A DNA stretch of 64,000 nucleotides from Paraoerskovia marina DSM 21750 (GTDB lineage: Bacteria; Actinomycetota; Actinomycetes; Actinomycetales; Cellulomonadaceae), in the NCBI RefSeq assembly GCF_000701465.1, contig NZ_JNIY01000009.1, positions 1-64,000 on the forward strand, in the 5' to 3' direction. The translations under genes were made by a program, and so were the position numbers. The notes beneath the pieces were generated by a model that made no database searches, was not told the DNA's origin, and saw only the letters and a list, made by a program, of their open reading frames with translations. Shown piece after piece: positions 62,593 through 64,000 of the stretch (its first letter is position 1; every line of letters starts with the position of its first letter).

Positions 62593-63768
62593 TCAGGCGG
62601 GCGCCCCGTCTGACGACTCCAGGGGAACCCGGTCCAGGGCCCGACGCAGGTCGGCCCAGAGATCCTCGACGTCCTCGATGCCGACGCTCATCCGGATCAG
62701 GTCGTCGGGCACGGTCGTCGACTCCGTGGGGAACCGACGTCTGCGCTCCAGGCATGACTCGACCCCGCCGAGGCTCGTCGCGGGGACCCAGAGGCGTACG
62801 GCGTCGACGAGAGCGTCCGCGACCTCCCGGCCGCCCCGGGGCCGCAGGCCGATGATCGACCCGAACCCGTGCATGTCCCGCGCGGCGCGGGCATGGCCGG
62901 GGTCCGACTCGAGGCCGGGGTGGCGCACCTCGAGCACGGCCGGATGCTTCTCGAGACGTCGTGCCAGCTCCAGGGCTGTCGTCTGGGAGCGCTCGACGCG
63001 CAGCGCCAGCGTGCGTACACCGCGCAGGGCGAGCCAGACCTCCCAGGGCCCGGGGATGGCTCCGTGCAGCGTCCGGTAGGCACGGACCCGGCGGGCGAGC
63101 TCCGGGTTGTCCGTCACGACCGCACCGAGGACGACGTCGGAGTGCCCGGCGAGGTACTTCGTCACCGAGTGCACGACGAGGTCGGCGCCGAGGGCCAGCG
63201 GCTGCTGGCCGAGCGGCGTCGCGAACGTGTTGTCGACCGCCGTCAGCACGCCGCGCTGCCGCGCCGCGTCGAGAAGAGCCGGGAGGTCTGCGACCTCCAG
63301 CATCGGGTTGGTCGGCGACTCGAGGATCGCGAGGTCGGCGCCGTCGAGGGCGGCCACCACCTGGTCGGTGTCCGCGACGTCGACCCGGCGGACCGTGACG
63401 TCGGCGCGGGCAGCGAGGTCGTCGGCGAACCCGAGGGTCACCTGGTACGCGTGGCGCGGGACGACGACGACGCCCCCGACGGGGACGAACGAGAAGACCG
63501 ACGCGATGGCGGCCATGCCCGACGCGAAGACGACTCCCGGCTCGCTCGCGCGTTCGAGCGCCGCGATCGTCTCCTCGAAGGGGTGCCACGTCTCGGTGTC
63601 CATCCGGGTGTAGAGCGGCTCACCGGGCTGCGGGACGCCGTGCGACACGTAGGTCGAGGAGAGGACGACCGGCGGGTTCACGGGACTGCCCTGCTCACGT
63701 GGCGGTCGGCCGCCGCTGACGGCGACCGTGGCGGCGGTGTACGAGGACTCGTCGGGGTGCGTCGGCAT
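62593..63768 (-). CDS. Trans-sulfuration family PLP enzyme (cystathionine gamma-synthase/lyase-like)
   Basis: 391 residues. The PLP Lys is in HSVTKYLAGHSDVVLGAVV. YTRMDTETWHPFEETIAALE, FASGMAAIASVF and the DNTFATP block are typical. The C-terminal SLGGVESCLERRR is the usual closing motif. It may make or break cystathionine, or act on methionine. Which is unclear because the active-site loops were not compared. TACCCT (63775-63780, minus strand) stands 6 nt before the ATG. Confidence 0.92.
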   Translation of the reverse strand: MPTHPDESSYTAATVAVSGGRPPREQGSPVNPPVVLSSTYVSHGVPQPGEPLYTRMDTETWHPFEETIAALERASEPGVVFASGMAAIASVFSFVPVGGVVVVPRHAYQVTLGFADDLAARADVTVRRVDVADTDQVVAALDGADLAILESPTNPMLEVADLPALLDAARQRGVLTAVDNTFATPLGQQPLALGADLVVHSVTKYLAGHSDVVLGAVVTDNPELARRVRAYRTLHGAIPGPWEVWLALRGVRTLALRVERSQTTALELARRLEKHPAVLEVRHPGLESDPGHARAARDMHGFGSIIGLRPRGGREVADALVDAVRLWVPATSLGGVESCLERRRRFPTESTTVPDDLIRMSVGIEDVEDLWADLRRALDRVPLESSDGAPA

Positions 63769-63774
63769 GGAGCC

Positions 63775-63780
63775 AGGGTA
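63775..63780 (-). promoter_or_regulatory. -10 box of the trans-sulfuration gene (leaderless start)
   Basis: TACCCT on the minus strand, 6 nt before the ATG at 63768. It lies in the 82-nt divergent region shared with ddl. Confidence 0.5.
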
Positions 63781-63836
63781 CGACCGCAGAGGCGCCGGAG
63801 GACATCTCGTGTCTCGGCAGGACGGTTCCGGTCGGG

Positions 63837-63842
63837 TAGTCT
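63837..63842 (+). promoter_or_regulatory. -10 box of ddl (leaderless start)
   Basis: TAGTCT, 8 nt before the ddl ATG at 63851. Confidence 0.5.
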
Positions 63843-63850
63843 CGGCCCCG

Positions 63851-64000
63851 ATGTCCAGCCACTCTGAGCCCCCGCGCAAGCCCCGAGTCCTCGTCCTCTT
63901 CGGAGGGCGTTCGGGCGAGCATGCCATCTCCTGCGCCACCGCGGCCGGAGTCCTCCAGGCGATCGACCGCGACCGCTACGAGGTGCTCCCCGTGGGGATC
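63851..64000 (+). CDS. ddl: D-alanine--D-alanine ligase (5' end, truncated by window)
   Basis: The first 50 codons only. The sequence begins with a variable 12-residue lead, then RVLVLFGGRSGEHAISCATAAGVLQAIDRDRYEV, the conserved N-terminus of Ddl (GGRSxEHxIS). It makes the D-Ala-D-Ala dipeptide of peptidoglycan. The frame is open to the window edge. Confidence 0.93.
   Translation, partial: MSSHSEPPRKPRVLVLFGGRSGEHAISCATAAGVLQAIDRDRYEVLPVGI

Overview
The window is high-GC DNA from an actinobacterium, most likely in or near the Cellulomonadaceae. This placement rests on several things: a secreted family 9 glycoside hydrolase built like Cellulomonas CenC, indirect Gln-tRNA synthesis (GatCAB plus a lone GluRS, with no GlnRS seen), actinobacterial-type IlvD, NdgR/LtbR and DUF3516 helicase proteins, and many genes whose start codon lies 6-8 nt after a TANNNT -10 box, which is the signature of leaderless transcription. 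The placement is inferred from sequence character only.

Layout. The 3' end of a 23S rRNA gene, a 5S gene and the rrn terminator open the window. Next come a DUF368 (PopT-type) membrane protein, a small membrane protein under a CsoR-like operator, gatCAB, a GNAT enzyme, a photolyase and a POT-family transporter. From about 9.2 to 25.9 kb lies a branched-chain amino acid block: two tandem ilvD genes of different subclass, ilvB-ilvN-ilvC behind a leader-peptide attenuator, leuB, ilvE, and cimA behind a second leader-peptide attenuator. A pterin dehydratase, an ABC transporter pair, an ASCH protein, a ROK regulator and a DUF6069 protein are interspersed. From 26 to 45 kb are a pentapeptide-repeat protein, a lipoate ligase with an N-terminal accessory domain, two paralogous GNAT enzymes, yggS, YccF, YbaK, a DEAD/DEAH helicase, a Na+/alanine symporter, an APH(3')-like kinase, a CHY zinc finger protein with a putative glycosylase, a DUF4190-type membrane protein, an aldo/keto reductase, a methyltransferase, an FAH-family protein, an AztD-like zinc protein with two Zur-like boxes, gltX and a HAD phosphatase.

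From 45 to 64 kb are the GH9 cellulase with a CebR-type operator, a second aldo/keto reductase, a divergent yeiH/lysR pair, one tRNA-Gln and two identical tRNA-Glu genes, a 26-bp tandem repeat array, a PH-domain membrane pair, an IclR regulator divergent from leuCD, a copper cluster (His-rich membrane protein, PCuAC lipoprotein, Tat-exported DyP peroxidase), murA, plsC-like and gpsA genes, an AMIN-like lipoprotein, a trans-sulfuration-type enzyme, and the 5' end of ddl.

Working together. Almost the whole Ile/Val/Leu pathway is here except leuA: CimA (2-oxobutanoate from pyruvate), LeuCD, LeuB, IlvBN, IlvC, IlvD and IlvE. Control appears to come from two ribosome-mediated attenuators and an IclR regulator. 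GltX, GatCAB, tRNA-Glu and tRNA-Gln form the misacylation/amidation route to Gln-tRNA. MurA and Ddl belong to peptidoglycan synthesis, PlsC and GpsA to phospholipid synthesis. Metal handling shows in three places: the CsoR-like operator, the Zur-like boxes and the copper/DyP cluster. No mobile element, prophage, CRISPR array or defence island was found. The most interesting material is regulatory.
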